Of a DNA stretch of 41,406 bases, positions 15,401 through 22,843 are shown in pieces. Below the pieces are notes generated by a model, which worked only from the letters and a program-made list of their open reading frames with translations, was not told the origin of the DNA and ran no database searches. The translations under genes and the position numbers were made by a program. The stretch spans positions 1-41,406 of the forward strand of contig CANQJF010000016.1 of the NCBI GenBank assembly GCA_947624225.1, written 5' to 3'. The number at the start of each line of letters is the position of its first letter. Positions within the stretch are counted from its first letter, which is position 1. Origin of the DNA: an uncultured Clostridia bacterium (GTDB taxonomy: Bacteria > Bacillota > Clostridia > Christensenellales > Borkfalkiaceae).

Positions 15401-17435
15401 CGCGGCCGTCCTCATAGAGCACGAGGAGGGGGAAGTCGAGCCCCTCGCTCAGCAGGTAGTATTCGGCATAGTCCGCCCGCTCGTTTTCCAGCGCGCGGAA
15501 CGTGCCCCCCGCGCCCATGAGGAAGCGGTAGTGCTTGCCGTCGGTTGCGCTGAGCGTGATGACAGTGCCCGTCATGTAGTCGGTGGACACCTCATAGGTG
15601 CCGCTGAGCGTGCCGCTCTCCGTCTGCCAGATCGCGCTGTCTCCGAAGATCCCGTATCCGTCGAGGGTGAGGCGCTCCCCGCCGTTTTGGTATTCCCCGC
15701 GCGTGTCGTCGGCAAAGACATAGCCGTTGTAGTCGTCTTGGAGAGGCATCGTGTAGAAGTAGGCCTCCACCTCCTGCCCCTCCTCGCCGATGATGCCGTA
15801 GTTGTCGACGATGTCGCAGACGATCTTAAAGAATGGCGTCTCGGGCTGGCCGTACATGCCCTGCACGATGTAGGTCCCCATGAGGGTGACGGGATAGCCG
15901 CCGATGGATTGATAGAGCATGGCGGTGTTGTAGCCGTCGAGAATGAGCAGATCGCCGTAAGAGACGCCCTGCCCCGTCGTGCGGTCGATGAGCCAATAGT
16001 CCATGTAGATGCCCGCCTCGGCGCCCGCAATGGCAAAGTAGGCGGGATGCTCCGCCCCGGGATCGTCGTCCTTTGCAAAGAGACAGTTGAAAGAGATCCC
16101 GTCGCCTTGGAAGAGATAGTCGCCGTTGTTCTCGTCGAAGAGCAGCGCGCCCTCGTGCCGGGTGCCCGATTGGGTGAAAGCGGCTTCGAGGTTGGCGCCC
16201 ACCGAGAGCGTCGTGAGGGCGTCGTAGTGCTCGCCCTCCTCATCGTAAGTGTAGAGGACGTATTCGCCCGTGAGATCGGCGCGGTCATAGCTGAAAGTAT
16301 CGGCAAAGATCTTGCCGCTCAGCAGGGTGCCGCCCGCCGTGGTAAAGGAGAAGCTGTCCCCGTCGCGCGTGCCCTCGAATTCTCTCCCGCCGCGCTGCAA
16401 GACGGCCTTGTCGGGCGCCGTGCGCGGGAAGAAGATGAGGTCGCCGCTGCCGAAGCGGTCGCGGTAGCCGCGGTCCCAGACGGCGTACAGGAGGAGCGGA
16501 TCGGTCACCTGCAACTGCTCGCCGGCCGCATATTTCACATTGCCCGAGGAGGAATCGCTCCACCCGGCAAAGCGGTAGCCCTCCACCGAGAAGCCGCATG
16601 CGGGGAGCTGCAAAGACCCCTCATATACCACCTGTTCCGCGGACATGGTACCCACTGCCGTCGTCCCGAGGGGGGCATTGGCGGCATAGATGACCGCGTA
16701 TTCGTTGCGGTCGTAATACAGACGAAAGACGTTCTTTGCGGGGTCCTCCCCCAGCGTGAGGGAGGTGACAGCGCCGACTGCCTGCCCCTCGCTGAGGGTG
16801 AAATCGGCAAACGCAGGCGCCGCGGGCGAGACGGTCTCACCCAAGTATCCGCTGCCGGACGCGAGCGTATCCCCGCCCACATAGGCGTTGCCCGCCACGT
16901 TCTCGAAGAAGAGTTCGACGACATAGCCCACCGTATACTTGGCGGTGAGCGTCACGGCCTGTGCCGGCATCGTGCTCTGTGCGGAGAGGGGCTGCCCGTC
17001 CAAATACCATTCGCCGAAAGGAAGCCCGCCCTTGGTGGGGGCGATGTCCTTTACGGCCTCGCGCAAATTCTGCCCCTCTTTCAGCCAATAGGAGGTGGTC
17101 GCGAGGGTGCCGCCGTCGGGATCGAGCGTCAGAAGATAGCCCGTCTCCCAGCGCGCAAAATAGGTTGTGTCGCTCTCGGGTGCGGACATGGTACCCTCGT
17201 AACGCGTCCCCGAGAAATCCTCGGCGGTGTACCATCCGTCAAACGCGCTCCCCTCCTTGGCGGGAGTCGGCAGGGTGACGGTCTCCTTGGGGACCGCCGA
17301 ATATTGCGTCTCGTTTGTGCCGTCGCGGAACGTGAGCGTGACGGTGCCCTCATTGCATGCGCCAAGGATGCACCCCGCCGCGAGCATGAGCACGCAAGAG
17401 AGCGCTGCAAGGAATATGCGAAAATGCTTTTTCAT
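12498..17435 (-). CDS. Giant repeat-rich lipoprotein (1645 residues) with N-terminal InlB-B/Flg_new-like repeats
   Basis: A signal peptide with lipobox ILGAC (Cys about 27) anchors the protein outside the membrane. Residues about 30-330 hold repeats of the listerial InlB-B type (FDGWYTAEDFSGTRYEGT, YFARW; GYRFAGWSDSSSG, LYAVWDRGY). The remaining 1300 residues are built from many diverged beta-rich units with the core LDGxGxAxYxxxxGxxxGxY, for example LILDGYNTAMLY, RLTLDGYGIFGDSA, TLVLDGFYRASFTD and VLVLDGYGLGTLYT, very rich in Tyr, Gly and Asp. No catalytic motif is visible. The start at 17435 follows AAAAGGAGG. It lies 12 bp after a thioredoxin-domain lipoprotein, so the two are co-transcribed. 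A surface-binding or scaffold role is inferred; no function is known to me. Confidence 0.8.
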   Translation of the reverse strand: MKKHFRIFLAALSCVLMLAAGCILGACNEGTVTLTFRDGTNETQYSAVPKETVTLPTPAKEGSAFDGWYTAEDFSGTRYEGTMSAPESDTTYFARWETGYLLTLDPDGGTLATTSYWLKEGQNLREAVKDIAPTKGGLPFGEWYLDGQPLSAQSTMPAQAVTLTAKYTVGYVVELFFENVAGNAYVGGDTLASGSGYLGETVSPAAPAFADFTLSEGQAVGAVTSLTLGEDPAKNVFRLYYDRNEYAVIYAANAPLGTTAVGTMSAEQVVYEGSLQLPACGFSVEGYRFAGWSDSSSGNVKYAAGEQLQVTDPLLLYAVWDRGYRDRFGSGDLIFFPRTAPDKAVLQRGGREFEGTRDGDSFSFTTAGGTLLSGKIFADTFSYDRADLTGEYVLYTYDEEGEHYDALTTLSVGANLEAAFTQSGTRHEGALLFDENNGDYLFQGDGISFNCLFAKDDDPGAEHPAYFAIAGAEAGIYMDYWLIDRTTGQGVSYGDLLILDGYNTAMLYQSIGGYPVTLMGTYIVQGMYGQPETPFFKIVCDIVDNYGIIGEEGQEVEAYFYTMPLQDDYNGYVFADDTRGEYQNGGERLTLDGYGIFGDSAIWQTESGTLSGTYEVSTDYMTGTVITLSATDGKHYRFLMGAGGTFRALENERADYAEYYLLSEGLDFPLLVLYEDGRAEIYVTHDGGKTVQCGAKGSVTARQLGSGYALYTFTRTQAMEGYASETPETLVFYLTSVIGTEDFRQHGVYIVFKYDDEVRYDEIAVADGGTLLANRNASLDGVGSLYIKGNEVIEGSFTRTVSGYFSGDVATFLYGTSEGNVLLRFLLKPGDDGSLTAVPAEDLLEQQLYIYYYDEDLRQGRYVVDLVLDGQGNAVYNDDHGDGNWQNAGYEEAGKTVFGDTVYSLLIGGQERFRFIIFPMADALGNVTPVYFIYDATYAGEYTAEGGGTLVLDGFYRASFTDAENGTLQGVYSAASRSVVYFTREDATGGRYFELSAKSFYALDAAYGSWYLVDSSYVQIGGYLVTFDGRGGLIASNGLGTERKGYYEVLDAAVPEILITASFNEKYPLGAYRATLIYYEGSGTYACVIHDASTYGYYVDDDWNVLVLDGYGLGTLYTADRGFSGEGYYYVIDEEKGFLDFTFNYASERYGTAAYLTLDNEHHSFRIYDYSSYGQVYLTSALDYIVFGAEGTIYIGSTERGYYLVEENAVHAYVTDYEREGFLHLELPAFTGGPAYSYGGKDYFLWDGEALSVDGTVELYDEEGNALEEEPIPASIRFTLARGSNYDLDALFIIEEKEYTGFTLNLYTNGVHAPRVTYNTVDYAISFDYHQGDASASTFTVEAGFKSVTLQDYRGNYVDETVHAGGKIIKDFIGFGPIVLRGPYYSGYFHYLYDAETFSEPITFENVTGEGVTVNANRTGYGDGYEIVFSFKGTSYAVNFLEYDNYYTLLSFSRYARIDAGDGYAVGVKYLEYCNVENTPGYGFLNEMRGKPCNATLFKDGAAIVSLDTGYALAGNAVWIVSYDANSATHVGVGYYISFTMQGNEVTAATVEEYTFRSVLSEDQNFLAYLFFDGETLVHVLAVGYLNASGGYAWLGNVSGYEAAESVYSFNATDDYAEAHYEVSLRADETDEGVHYSLKVTRSAE

Positions 17436-17447
17436 GGCGGCCTCCTT

Positions 17448-19046
17448 TTAAGAACGCTTGCCGGGCAGATATTGGGTGTGCAGGAGCGAGGCCTCCGCCG
17501 CGCGCACAAAGTAGGTATCCGCCGTGTATTTTGCAAACAGGGATTCAAAACGGCTCTCGGCCGTGGCGCCCACCAAGATCTCCGTGACGACGCCCTCGCC
17601 GTCGATGACCACCGTCGTGGGATAGCCGGTCACGCCGAAAGCCCTCACGAGCTCCGCCTCGTCGCGCGCCATGGGGAAAGTCAACCCGTTGACGGAGGCA
17701 AAGCTGCGCATGTCTTTCATGCCGTCGAAAGGATCGATGGCAAGGATCTCCGCTCTCTCCCGGTAGCGCCCATAGACGTTCTCCAAGCCTTGGAACTCGG
17801 CCACGCAATTGGGGCAGTTGACATACCAGAAGTTGAGGATGACCGCCCGCTTGCTCTTTAAGAGCTCCGAGAGCTTGATCTCGGCGCCCGTGGTGTTGTT
17901 GAGCGCGGAGACGGTGAAATCGTGCATGACCGATCCCACCTGATACTTCACCGAACTCGACGGCGCGGCGATGGGCGCGGCCGTGACATACAGCTTGCAG
18001 AGCGGGTCGAAAGGCGTCACCGCATAGCTCTCCTCCGCGGTGTATCCCTCGGGCAGCCCGCTCACGGTGACGGTGTATGTCTTGGGGGACAGCATGGCGC
18101 GGTATGACCCGTTCGCCATCTGCACGGGTGAAATTTCGAGCACCTTGGTCTGCCCCTCCGAGACGGTGACGGTGACCGCCTGTGCGAGCTGCTCGCCGTT
18201 GTTGCGGAGCAGGCGGAATTCATATTCGATGGGAACGTTCTCGTTGAGCTGGGGGATGACCGTCTTATCCAATCTCTCCCCGCACACCGTGCAGTGGTGA
18301 GACTTCTCCCCCGCGCTCTCGAACGTGGGCGGGACGTCGATGGTGAAATCCCCCTCCGGCCTGTGCCCGAGCGCGGCGATCTCCACCTGTTGCGTCGTCT
18401 CGCAACGGCTGCACACAAGCTCGCGCAAGCCGTTTGTCACGCAATCGGCGGGCTTTAAGATGTCGCCGTTCTCCCAGAGGTGCCCGAGCGCGGCCGTCGT
18501 CCGCTCCTCGGTGCCGCTGCACATCGTGCAGGTGTAGATCTCCTTGCCGCTCTGCTCGCACGTGGCGGGCGTCACGGAAGTGCGCACATAGTCATGGCCC
18601 AGCATGGGCAAGACGAGGTCGGCCTCCGCCCCACAGACGAGGCAGGTGTTGTGCGTCTTGCCCTCCACGGTGCAGCGCGCGGGTTCGAGGAGGGTGCCCT
18701 CGTCCCAATCGTGCCCCTTGGCGGGGATGGAAAACGTCTGTTCTTCGTTGCAGCGGGTGCACGTTCTCACCTGCTCGCCCGCCGCCACGCATGTCGGCGC
18801 AAGCGTCACCGTGCCCTCGCCCCAATCGTGGCCGAGCGCGGGAGCGACGCGTTCCTCCCGTTCGCCGCACCCATCCATAGTGCAGACGCGCTCTTCGAAA
18901 CCGCTCTCCGTGCAGGTGGCCGCATGCCCCGGCACGGGACTCCAAGCGCCATAGGAATGCAATTGACCCTCATCGCATGCCGCAAGCCCCGCCGTGAGCG
19001 TGACCGCGGAAAATGCGAGCAAGATCCCGAGTATCCATTTTTTCAT
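17448..19046 (-). CDS. Lipoprotein with Cys-rich repeats and a C-terminal TlpA-type thioredoxin domain
   Basis: A 532-residue lipoprotein. The signal peptide ends at lipobox GLAAC. Residues about 30-270 hold six repeats of about 40 residues with the pattern TC...G...R.CxxC...ALGHxW, resembling zinc-ribbon-like surface repeats. A beta domain (about 275-385) precedes VKYQVGSVMHDF, which parallels the lead-in to the thioredoxin domain of the fusion at 4540-6645. Residues about 385-510 are a TlpA/redoxin domain with active site CPNC (the fusion has CGPC) and cis-Pro segment TGYPTT. The start at 19046 follows AAAGGAGG; the longer upstream frame is not used. First gene of the operon with the giant lipoprotein. 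An extracytoplasmic thiol oxidoreductase is likely; its substrate is unknown. Confidence 0.82.
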   Translation of the reverse strand: MKKWILGILLAFSAVTLTAGLAACDEGQLHSYGAWSPVPGHAATCTESGFEERVCTMDGCGEREERVAPALGHDWGEGTVTLAPTCVAAGEQVRTCTRCNEEQTFSIPAKGHDWDEGTLLEPARCTVEGKTHNTCLVCGAEADLVLPMLGHDYVRTSVTPATCEQSGKEIYTCTMCSGTEERTTAALGHLWENGDILKPADCVTNGLRELVCSRCETTQQVEIAALGHRPEGDFTIDVPPTFESAGEKSHHCTVCGERLDKTVIPQLNENVPIEYEFRLLRNNGEQLAQAVTVTVSEGQTKVLEISPVQMANGSYRAMLSPKTYTVTVSGLPEGYTAEESYAVTPFDPLCKLYVTAAPIAAPSSSVKYQVGSVMHDFTVSALNNTTGAEIKLSELLKSKRAVILNFWYVNCPNCVAEFQGLENVYGRYRERAEILAIDPFDGMKDMRSFASVNGLTFPMARDEAELVRAFGVTGYPTTVVIDGEGVVTEILVGATAESRFESLFAKYTADTYFVRAAEASLLHTQYLPGKRS

Positions 19047-19109
19047 TCCGACCTCCTTTGGCGTTTTATGACGATGCCTTACACCGTATAAAAAATATAC
19101 ATTTTCTTT

Positions 19110-19138
19110 ATTATACGCATACGGGCCCCTTTTGTCAA
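19110..19138 (-). promoter_or_regulatory. Perfect-consensus sigma-A promoter of the thioredoxin-lipoprotein operon
   Basis: Minus-strand TTGACA (19133-19138), 17-bp spacer, TATAAT (19110-19115). The stretch 19139-19297 up to the divergent promoter shows no gene. Confidence 0.85.
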
Positions 19139-19297
19139 GGATACATGGCATTCCGCGGCGATTTTTCTTTGTTTTTTCTGTGAAAATCTGCTTTTCAGTT
19201 TCCAAAAATACGCATGAAACCCATGATTATACGGCCATATGCGAATATGACGAATTTTTATTCGGAACATGGGACGGGGCGGGGGCGCGCAAATTGT

Positions 19298-19326
19298 TTT
19301 ACAAACGGCGCGCGCTGTGATATAAT
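19298..19326 (+). promoter_or_regulatory. Sigma-A promoter of the FNT channel gene
   Basis: Plus-strand -35 TTTACA (19298-19303), 17-bp spacer, -10 TATAAT (19321-19326). The 5' leader is only about 10 nt and begins near the GGTGGAGG ribosome site. Confidence 0.75.
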
Positions 19327-19343
19327 CCAGGTGGAGGTCGCAA

Positions 19344-19991
19344 ATGAAGAATTTTCTGCTCGACTGCGCAAGCAAACTCTCGGAGGGGATCCTTGCCGGC
19401 ATTCTCATCTCGCTGGGCGGCGCCGTCTTTTTGGCCTGTTACAGCCCCGACGTGTTCTATATGCGTGCCATCGGCGCGCTCCTCTTTTCGCTCGCCCTCA
19501 TCTGCATCTGCATGCGGGGCTACGCGCTCTACACGGGCAAGATCGGCCTCATCCTCGAAGCGCATAAAAAAGACGACATCTCCCTCCTGCTGCTCTGCCT
19601 GCTCGGCAATGCGGTCGGGACCGTCGTCTGCGGCTATCTCATCGGTTGGATGATGCCCGCGCTCAAAGAGACGGCACTCACCCTGTGCACCTCCAAGCTG
19701 GGGCAGGGCTACGGGTTCGGCCTGCTGCGCGGGGTCTTTTGCGGCATCCTCGTCTACCTGTCGGTGGACATTTGGAGAAGCCACAAGCGCGTGATCGGCA
19801 TCGTGTTCTGCATCCCCGCTTTCATCCTGAGCGGATTCGAGCACTCCATTGCGGACATGTTTTACTTTGCCGCCTCGGGCATCGTGTCCGGGGAGGCCTT
19901 TCTCTACCTCGTCATGATCGTGCTCGGCAACTCCCTCGGCGGACTGCTCATCCCCGCCCTCCGCTCCGTCAAACCCAAGCCCACCCCTTGA
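19344..19991 (+). CDS. Small formate/nitrite transporter (FNT) family channel
   Basis: A 215-residue protein with six hydrophobic segments. The signature SGFEHSIADMFYFAASG contains the central pore His found in FocA, NirC and HSC channels. It also has LYTGKIGLI, LLGNAVGTVVCGYLI and LRGVFCGILVYLSVDIW. FNT pentamers move formate, nitrite, hydrosulfide or other small monovalent acids across the membrane; which one cannot be read from the sequence. It is shorter than FocA (about 280 residues), mainly in the termini, as in a compact Firmicute subgroup. The start is preceded by GGTGGAGG. It is a single gene on the plus strand, divergent from the thioredoxin-lipoprotein operon. Confidence 0.9.
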   Translation: MKNFLLDCASKLSEGILAGILISLGGAVFLACYSPDVFYMRAIGALLFSLALICICMRGYALYTGKIGLILEAHKKDDISLLLLCLLGNAVGTVVCGYLIGWMMPALKETALTLCTSKLGQGYGFGLLRGVFCGILVYLSVDIWRSHKRVIGIVFCIPAFILSGFEHSIADMFYFAASGIVSGEAFLYLVMIVLGNSLGGLLIPALRSVKPKPTP

Positions 19992-20010
19992 AAAAAAACG
20001 GGAAGCGGAG

Positions 20011-20345
20011 GTTCACGAAAAGCGAATGTTCACGAAATTTGTTTTCTTACGATGTCATACCGTCCGCCCGAGGCTTCTATTGTGGACTAAGGGCGTGTGT
20101 ATCCCCTTGGTAAAGCGCTCCCCCATGGTTCAGAAAACAAATTTCCGTGACGGAAATGGGCGTTGGCGCCTTAACGACTTTGGTGTCTCACTGGGGAAGC
20201 TTCCGCGGAGCGGGTGATGAGGTCACCTCCTCATCCGTCTCACTCCGCTCGACACCTTCCCCAAAGGGGAAGGCAAGGGCTCTACCCGGCCTCGTCGCCA
20301 CCCCACCCCCTTAATCCCCCTCCCATGGAGGGGGCAGGTCAGCCT
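20011..20345. repeat. Composite palindromic repeat block between the FNT and yigZ genes
   Basis: Positions 20028-20062 are identical over 35 bp to 28522-28556. They are followed by the CCGCCCGAGGCTTCTATTGT segment and a GTGTATCCCCTTGG word shared with other blocks. 20261-20280 holds the ACCTTCCCCAAAGGGGAAGG palindrome and about 20313-20337 the CCCCCTCCCATGGAGGGGG palindrome. The block reaches the 3' end of yigZ, whose last codons overlap a TCATCCGCGGA word similar to the repeat. No gene here. Confidence 0.8.
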
Positions 20346-20347
20346 CC

Positions 20348-20983
20348 TCATCCGCGGAGGGGGAAAGGATGCAGGTATGTCCTGCCGCGGGAACAGCGGA
20401 TGCGCCCCGAGAGCGCCGAACGGAGCGCTTCGAACAGGGCGTCGGCCTCCTCCTCCCGCACGGCCGCAACAATGCAGGCGTCCGCCGCAAAGGTGCGCGA
20501 CAGCACCGTGACTTCCCGCGCTTCGAGGGCGCGCAACAGCGGCGTCACCTCGGAGTAAGCCACCGTCAGCATTAGCTCCGTGCAGGGCTCGAAAGAGCGC
20601 TTCTCGGCAGCCGCCACGGCATCGGCCGCGATGTTCGCATAGGCGCGCGTGAGCCCTCCCGCCCCCAACTTGATGCCGCCGAAATACCGCACGACGGCGA
20701 CCGTCGTTTCACACAGTTTTTGCGCCTTTAAGACGCCGAGGATGGGGAGCCCCGCCGTGCCCTGCGGTTCGCCCGCATCCGAAAAACGTTGCAGGTTGCC
20801 GAGCGGGTCGGCGATGTAGCCATAGCAGACATGGGTGGCCGCGGGATGCTCCCTGCGGATCTTTTCGAGAAAGGCCTTGGCCGCCGCCTCGCCCGCCGTG
20901 CGCGCACAGTAGCCGAGAAAACGGGACTTCTCGATGACGCGCTCGGCCTCCGCCTCCCCCCACGCGCCGAGATAGCCCGTCAT
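20348..20983 (-). CDS. yigZ: YigZ/IMPACT family protein (UPF0029)
   Basis: A 211-residue protein of the YigZ family with the marks [16 protein letters not shown] and [19 protein letters not shown]. The N-terminal IMPACT domain is followed by a short UPF0029 C-terminal domain. Eukaryotic IMPACT regulates the Gcn2 kinase; the bacterial role is not settled, and translation or proline peptide handling has been suggested. It overlaps tyrS by four bases (ATGA), so it is translated with the Tyr synthetase and comes under the Tyr leader. Its last residues (HPFPLRG) are encoded where a palindromic repeat begins, so the native tail may have been altered. Confidence 0.92.
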   Translation of the reverse strand: MTGYLGAWGEAEAERVIEKSRFLGYCARTAGEAAAKAFLEKIRREHPAATHVCYGYIADPLGNLQRFSDAGEPQGTAGLPILGVLKAQKLCETTVAVVRYFGGIKLGAGGLTRAYANIAADAVAAAEKRSFEPCTELMLTVAYSEVTPLLRALEAREVTVLSRTFAADACIVAAVREEEADALFEALRSALSGRIRCSRGRTYLHPFPLRG

Positions 20984-22182
20984 GCGCGGACGACGCGGAC
21001 GCGCACTTTTTTGCCCTTGAAGAGCGTGAATTCGCCCGCGGGCAGGGGCATGCCGGCGTCGGTCACCCGTTCGCCGTTGACCGAGACACCGCCCTGTTCG
21101 ACAAGCCGTCTGCCCTCGCCGTTGGACTTTACGAGCCCGCTCTCGACGAGCGCCTGCAAGACGGTTTCACACGTTTTTGAGACCTTGACCTCGGGCATGG
21201 TACCCTCGTCTCCGCCGAAAGCCCCCTTGGCCTCGCGCTGTGCGCGCTCTGCTTTCTCCTCGCCGTGCACCATCTTCGTGAGCTCGAAAGCCAGCCGCTC
21301 CTTGGCCGCGTTGATGCGTTCGTCGCGGTGCTCACAGAGGCTCGCGATCTCGGAAATGGGCAAAAACGTGAGCATGCGGAAGCACTTCTCGACGTCGGCA
21401 TCATCCACATTGCGCCAATATTGGTAGAATTCATAGGGCGTGGTCTTGTTCTCATCCAGCCACACGGCGCCCTTCTGCGTCTTGCCCATCTTCTTGCCCT
21501 CGCTCGTCGTGAGCAGGGCGGTGGTCATTGCAAAGGCCGCCTTGTGCTCCTTTCTGCGGATGAGGTCGGCGCCCGCGAGAATGTTGCTCCACTGGTCGTC
21601 CCCGCCAAGTTCGAGGCAGCAGCCATACCGTTGGTTGAGCACCAAAAAATCGTATGCCTGCATGAGCATGTAGTTGAATTCGAGGAAAGAGAGCCCCCGC
21701 TCCATGCGCGTCTTGAAGCACTCGGCCGTGAGCATCTTGTTGACGGAGAAGTGCACGCCGATGTCGCGGAGAAAGTCGATATAATTGAGGTTTAAGAGCC
21801 AATCCGCGTTGTTGACGACGATGGCGGCATTCTCGCCCTCGAAGCGGATGAACCGCCCCATCTGCCGGCGGAAGCACTCCACATGGTGGGCAATCGTCTC
21901 CTTGGTCATCATGGCGCGCATGTCCGTGCGGCCCGAGGGGTCGCCGACCATGGCCGTCCCGCCGCCGATGAGCACGATGGGCTTGTGGCCCGCGTCCTGC
22001 ATGTGCTTCATGAGCACGAGCTGCATGAAGTGGCCGACGTGCAGGGAGTCTGCCGTGGGGTCGAACCCGATGTAAAAGGGCACGCTCTCCCGCCCGAGCA
22101 GGTCATAGAGTTCCTCTTCATAGACGACCTGCCGCAAAAATCCGCGCTCCCGGAGCGTATCCATAACATTGCTGTGTTCCAT
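20980..22182 (-). CDS. tyrS: Tyrosyl-tRNA synthetase
   Basis: A 400-residue class I synthetase that charges tRNA-Tyr. It has [15 protein letters not shown] with the HIGH motif (48-51), the Tyr-binding YMLMQAYDF and GGDDQWSNI segments, the KMSKS-type loop KKMGKT, and a C-terminal S4 RNA-binding domain (about 335-400). Length is normal. The start at 22182 follows AAAGGAGA; a longer frame upstream runs through the attenuator and is not used. It is first in tyrS-yigZ. The leader contains a Tyr-Tyr peptide and a terminator, so expression likely rises when charged tRNA-Tyr is scarce. Confidence 0.97.
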   Translation of the reverse strand: MEHSNVMDTLRERGFLRQVVYEEELYDLLGRESVPFYIGFDPTADSLHVGHFMQLVLMKHMQDAGHKPIVLIGGGTAMVGDPSGRTDMRAMMTKETIAHHVECFRRQMGRFIRFEGENAAIVVNNADWLLNLNYIDFLRDIGVHFSVNKMLTAECFKTRMERGLSFLEFNYMLMQAYDFLVLNQRYGCCLELGGDDQWSNILAGADLIRRKEHKAAFAMTTALLTTSEGKKMGKTQKGAVWLDENKTTPYEFYQYWRNVDDADVEKCFRMLTFLPISEIASLCEHRDERINAAKERLAFELTKMVHGEEKAERAQREAKGAFGGDEGTMPEVKVSKTCETVLQALVESGLVKSNGEGRRLVEQGGVSVNGERVTDAGMPLPAGEFTLFKGKKVRVRVVRA

Positions 22183-22204
22183 ATCTGTCTCCTTTCTGCC
22201 GCAT

Positions 22205-22229
22205 AAAAAAATCTGCACCTGCGTGCAGA
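22205..22229 (-). terminator. Attenuator terminator upstream of tyrS
   Basis: Minus-strand TCTGCAC and GTGCAGA form a perfect stem with loop GCAG, followed by seven T, 22 bp before the tyrS start. A competing pairing, 22247-22252 (GCGTGC) with 22221-22226 (GCACGC), overlaps the 5' arm and is the likely antiterminator. Confidence 0.88.
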
Positions 22230-22263
22230 CGTCCCTGATTTTTTCCGCACGCCGAAAACAGTA

Positions 22264-22314
22264 TTATCCGAGACGATAATACGGGCGCATTCCGTTGTTC
22301 GGCAAAGTATTCAT
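22264..22314 (-). CDS. Tyr-Tyr leader peptide of tyrS
   Basis: A 16-codon frame, MNTLPNNGMRPYYRLG, with consecutive Tyr codons 12 and 13 at 22276-22281. Both lie in the 5' arm of a perfect 8-bp hairpin (22275-22282 with 22261-22268). An outer stem (22298-22303 with 22251-22256) shares two bases with the antiterminator arm 22247-22252, so the two cannot both form fully. A ribosome stalled at Tyr would open the first hairpin and favour antitermination. The ATG stands exactly six bases after the -10 box, so the mRNA probably starts at the A of ATG and lacks a leader and Shine-Dalgarno site. I found no T-box sequence here. Short frames can occur by chance, but position, codons and RNA folds agree. 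Confidence 0.72.
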   Translation of the reverse strand: MNTLPNNGMRPYYRLG

Positions 22315-22320
22315 ACCCAC

Positions 22321-22349
22321 ATTATACACACCCGCGCGACGTTTGTCAA
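22321..22349 (-). promoter_or_regulatory. Perfect-consensus sigma-A promoter of tyrS-yigZ
   Basis: Minus-strand TTGACA (22344-22349), 17-bp spacer, TATAAT (22321-22326). The predicted +1 coincides with the leader peptide ATG at 22314. Confidence 0.88.
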
Positions 22350-22426
22350 CGGTTTTTTCCCCTTTTTACGCCCACCGCGCCTCTTATGTCTACTGCCTTA
22401 TGCTGCCGCTCTTATTGCCGCCCGCC

Positions 22427-22591
22427 TTATGCTGCCGACCGCTCCTCCACGTTGAAGCCTTTGAGCATGGCGAGCTGCAACAGCAGCTCCTCGAAGCTCC
22501 TCCCCTCCCTGAGCCGTGCCCGAAGCTCTTCATTGCGGCGGACGCGCTCTTCCTCCATAAAACTTGCAACGACGGTTTCAAGATCCTTCAT
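22427..22591 (-). CDS. Hypothetical small helical protein (54 residues)
   Basis: From the ATG at 22591 the frame gives a charged, probably all-helical peptide (FMEEERVRRNEELRARLREG, then FEELLLQLAMLKGF). I do not recognise a family. There is no Shine-Dalgarno site, but TATAAT ends exactly six bases before the ATG, as at uvrC and the tyrS leader peptide, which would suit a leaderless mRNA. No matching -35 is visible, which weakens the case. Directly after the stop a GCGGCAGCATAAGGC word occurs twice. Confidence 0.35.
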   Translation of the reverse strand: MKDLETVVASFMEEERVRRNEELRARLREGRSFEELLLQLAMLKGFNVEERSAA

Positions 22592-22706
22592 GCCGCTATT
22601 ATATGGCGGTGCCCCGTCTCCCCTCCCTGCCGCGGGCCGAAAATTTTTTCGAAGCCTGTCGAAAATCCGCAAGAGGCGAACCATGCAAAAAAATGCGTTT
22701 ATATGC

Positions 22707-22743
22707 AAAAAAAGGTGCTCCGCAAACACAGCATTTGCGGAGC
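22707..22743 (-). terminator. Intrinsic terminator of the candidate small RNA
   Basis: Minus-strand GCTCCGCAAA and TTTGCGGAGC form a perfect 10-bp stem with a seven-base loop, followed by ACC and seven T. Confidence 0.85.
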
Positions 22744-22809
22744 GAAAGAAGATTTTTGCAGGCTCGGAACAAGTTCCGGTCCCACGCGCATCAGTCCAAC
22801 GGGAATTTT
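22707..22809 (-). ncRNA. Candidate small RNA of about 100 nt, family not recognised
   Basis: A strong promoter (22815-22843) and a strong terminator bracket about 100 nt. Within it CGGAA-CTTG-TTCCG makes a tight tetraloop hairpin, and a TCCC...GGGA pair may form a 5' stem. A 30-codon frame opens at an internal ATG but has no ribosome site and runs through the terminator stem, so I do not call it. It could be a trans-acting small RNA, or an attenuated leader for the small frame at 22427-22591. Confidence 0.55.
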
Positions 22810-22814
22810 TCTAT

Positions 22815-22843
22815 ATTTTAGGGGGCAAATGGACATTTGTCAA
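22815..22843 (-). promoter_or_regulatory. Sigma-A promoter of the candidate small RNA
   Basis: Minus-strand TTGACA (22838-22843), 17-bp spacer, TAAAAT (22815-22820). Confidence 0.78.

Noticed and set aside
15198..17861. Plus-strand open frame of 887 codons
   Set aside because: Antisense shadow of two lipoprotein genes. No ribosome site, domain or signal sequence.
22183..22330. Tyr T-box upstream of tyrS
   Set aside because: The leader is only about 130 nt and lacks the T-box bulge sequence and stem I features.
22708..22800. 30-codon minus-strand frame inside the small RNA candidate
   Set aside because: It has no Shine-Dalgarno site, no codon bias for one amino acid, and runs through the terminator stem.
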